Of a stretch of 64,000 nucleotides of DNA, positions 62,759 through 64,000 are shown piece after piece. The DNA is taken from assembly GCA_013397795.1 (NCBI GenBank), contig VZTJ01000624.1:290809-354808 (forward strand). The letters run 5' to 3'. The notes below the pieces were generated by a model. It did not search any database. It was given only the letters and a program-made list of their open reading frames with translations, and was not told the DNA's origin. How positions within the stretch are numbered: position 1 is the first letter of the stretch; each line of letters opens with the position of its first letter. Made by a program: the position numbers and the translations under genes. Source of the DNA: Orthonyx spaldingii. Taxonomy: Eukaryota; Chordata; Aves; Passeriformes; Orthonychidae.

Positions 62759-64000
62759 AAATATTGGTTCCTGTTTCTTTTATAATTTAAACAACTATTA
62801 GGAAAAATAGATCTTAAATACTTAGCAAGAAAATACACAAGCTGCATTCTGATAAACATGTTTGCTTTGATTTCTTATCATGTATTTCAGTAGCTTTAGA
62901 TGTCCTCAAAAACACTATTTTCTTGTGTTGAAGTTTAGAAGTGAGTCAATTTTATTTTTCCTAGAGACAGAGTTATAATCTTTATTATTTATTATCTTCT
63001 CTAATTCTTTTGGAGAAAATAGGCAATATGGACAACAATCTTCTGGATGTCAATAATATTTTCAGCGTGGACCACAGAAAGGAAAATCCTGGACATAAAT
63101 CACCTTTTTGGAAAGTAAGCCTATTCTCTTTCATAAAAGAAAAGGAAACCCAGTAGTTCCATCAACGTCGGTCAACTTTTCAAAGAGGTATCTACAAGAC
63201 GTGCTATGATTCTGCAAACATTTTCACTCTCTGCTTATTTTAGAAAAAACAAGTGCATTTATTTTCAATGGGACACACTCTGCTAATAAAACTGTTTCTG
63301 CTCTTCCTGAAATCAGCAGGGTGATTTCAATGACAGCAAAGTTCAAGGAAGGGTCTACGGAGATACTCGTCTTCAAGAACACAAAATTAATGCCCCCATT
63401 ATCATCAGTAGGAAAATTCACACACTTTGGGTTAGACACATATTGAACTAGGGCCTGAAAATTATACATTTCATATAAAGGAGATACTAAGTAATCTAAC
63501 AGTATGAACATGCAAGTAGGAGGAGATGATGACTGTTATTACAGATATTCTTTCAAAATATTTCAGATCCAGACACTTTACAGATAAGAAAAGTATGATC
63601 AAATGAAACAATTTGTAATTGAGAAAATGTTGTTATGCTGGATTCAGTGTAATTTTACTTCTAAGAGAAATACTTGCAAGAAACCTGAAATACACAAAAA
63701 CAGTCAATTTAAAAATATAGCAAGAAATAACTGCATGCTTAAAGGGCATGAAAGAGTGACAGGGAGTATGTGATGAAAACACTGAAGGTATCTATATGCT
63801 GATTTCGAGAGGGATGCCTTTGCCATGTGACTTTCCACACCCTGAAAATCTCAAAGAACAAAAATTAACACAAACGGTGAACAAGGAGGATGCTTCATAG
63901 ATGTAAGCCATGTGGGAATGGTGAGCTATTAATCAAAGCAAGATTTTCTTAAGGTGGAGAAGTGCAATAAATATCTGACCCTTTAAATATTTGTCTGAAC

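Larger units (their letters stand above)
54313..64000. other. AT-rich non-coding block with palindromes and CNE-like segments
   Basis: No gene is supported; open frames are at most 99 codons. Items listed separately are the palindromes at 55129-55148 and 60015-60036, a 20-base tandem duplication at 55436, candidate conserved elements at 59460-59620 and 60230-60640, and a microsatellite at 62694. A threefold imperfect repeat of CAGCCAAAATC lies at 57711-57765. Confidence 0.6.

Overview
This 64 kb window looks like an AT-rich, gene-poor stretch of a bird chromosome. The evidence is five CR1 LINE copies. Four have 3' ends resembling the avian CR1 terminus, with ATTCTATGAT-like tails and the 'ggttggaa(g)gga-cc' consensus; the 50105 copy has lost most of its tail. 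There is also one short solo retroviral LTR with an alpharetrovirus-like layout. The species cannot be fixed from the sequence alone. I found no protein-coding gene, tRNA, rRNA, snRNA or CRISPR array that I can support. The longest open frames (about 90-165 codons) are CR1 debris, low-complexity translations or chance frames.

Layout. 1-10.9 kb: unique AT-rich DNA with a small GC-richer patch and CA repeat near 1.8-1.95 kb, and a segment at 8.84-9.34 kb dense in homeodomain-type motifs. 10.96-11.79 kb: a plus-strand CR1 that keeps the endonuclease-RT linker and the 3' end but lacks the reverse transcriptase. 11.8-18.47 kb: unique DNA. 18.47-19.73 kb: a minus-strand CR1. 19.7-30.8 kb: unique AT-rich DNA with an AT hairpin (21.34 kb) and a T/G low-complexity tract (21.76 kb). 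30.78-33.09 kb: the longest CR1, minus strand, containing a 308 bp exact duplication joined by a single N, most likely an assembly artefact. 33.99-34.27 kb: an isolated GC-rich island of unknown origin. 34.3-50.1 kb: unique DNA with CNE-like segments and a 238 bp solo LTR at 42.37 kb flanked by a 5 bp target-site duplication. 50.1-50.6 kb and 54.17-54.31 kb: two short CR1 3' ends. 54.3-64 kb: unique DNA with CNE-like segments, two perfect long palindromes and an (AAAAAG)n microsatellite.

No genes act together here. The functional content, if any, is probably regulatory: several stretches look like conserved non-coding elements in composition and motif density, but this cannot be shown without cross-species alignment. 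The firmest observations are the N-joined duplication and the LTR with its exact target-site duplication. I did not find a convincing new biological system.
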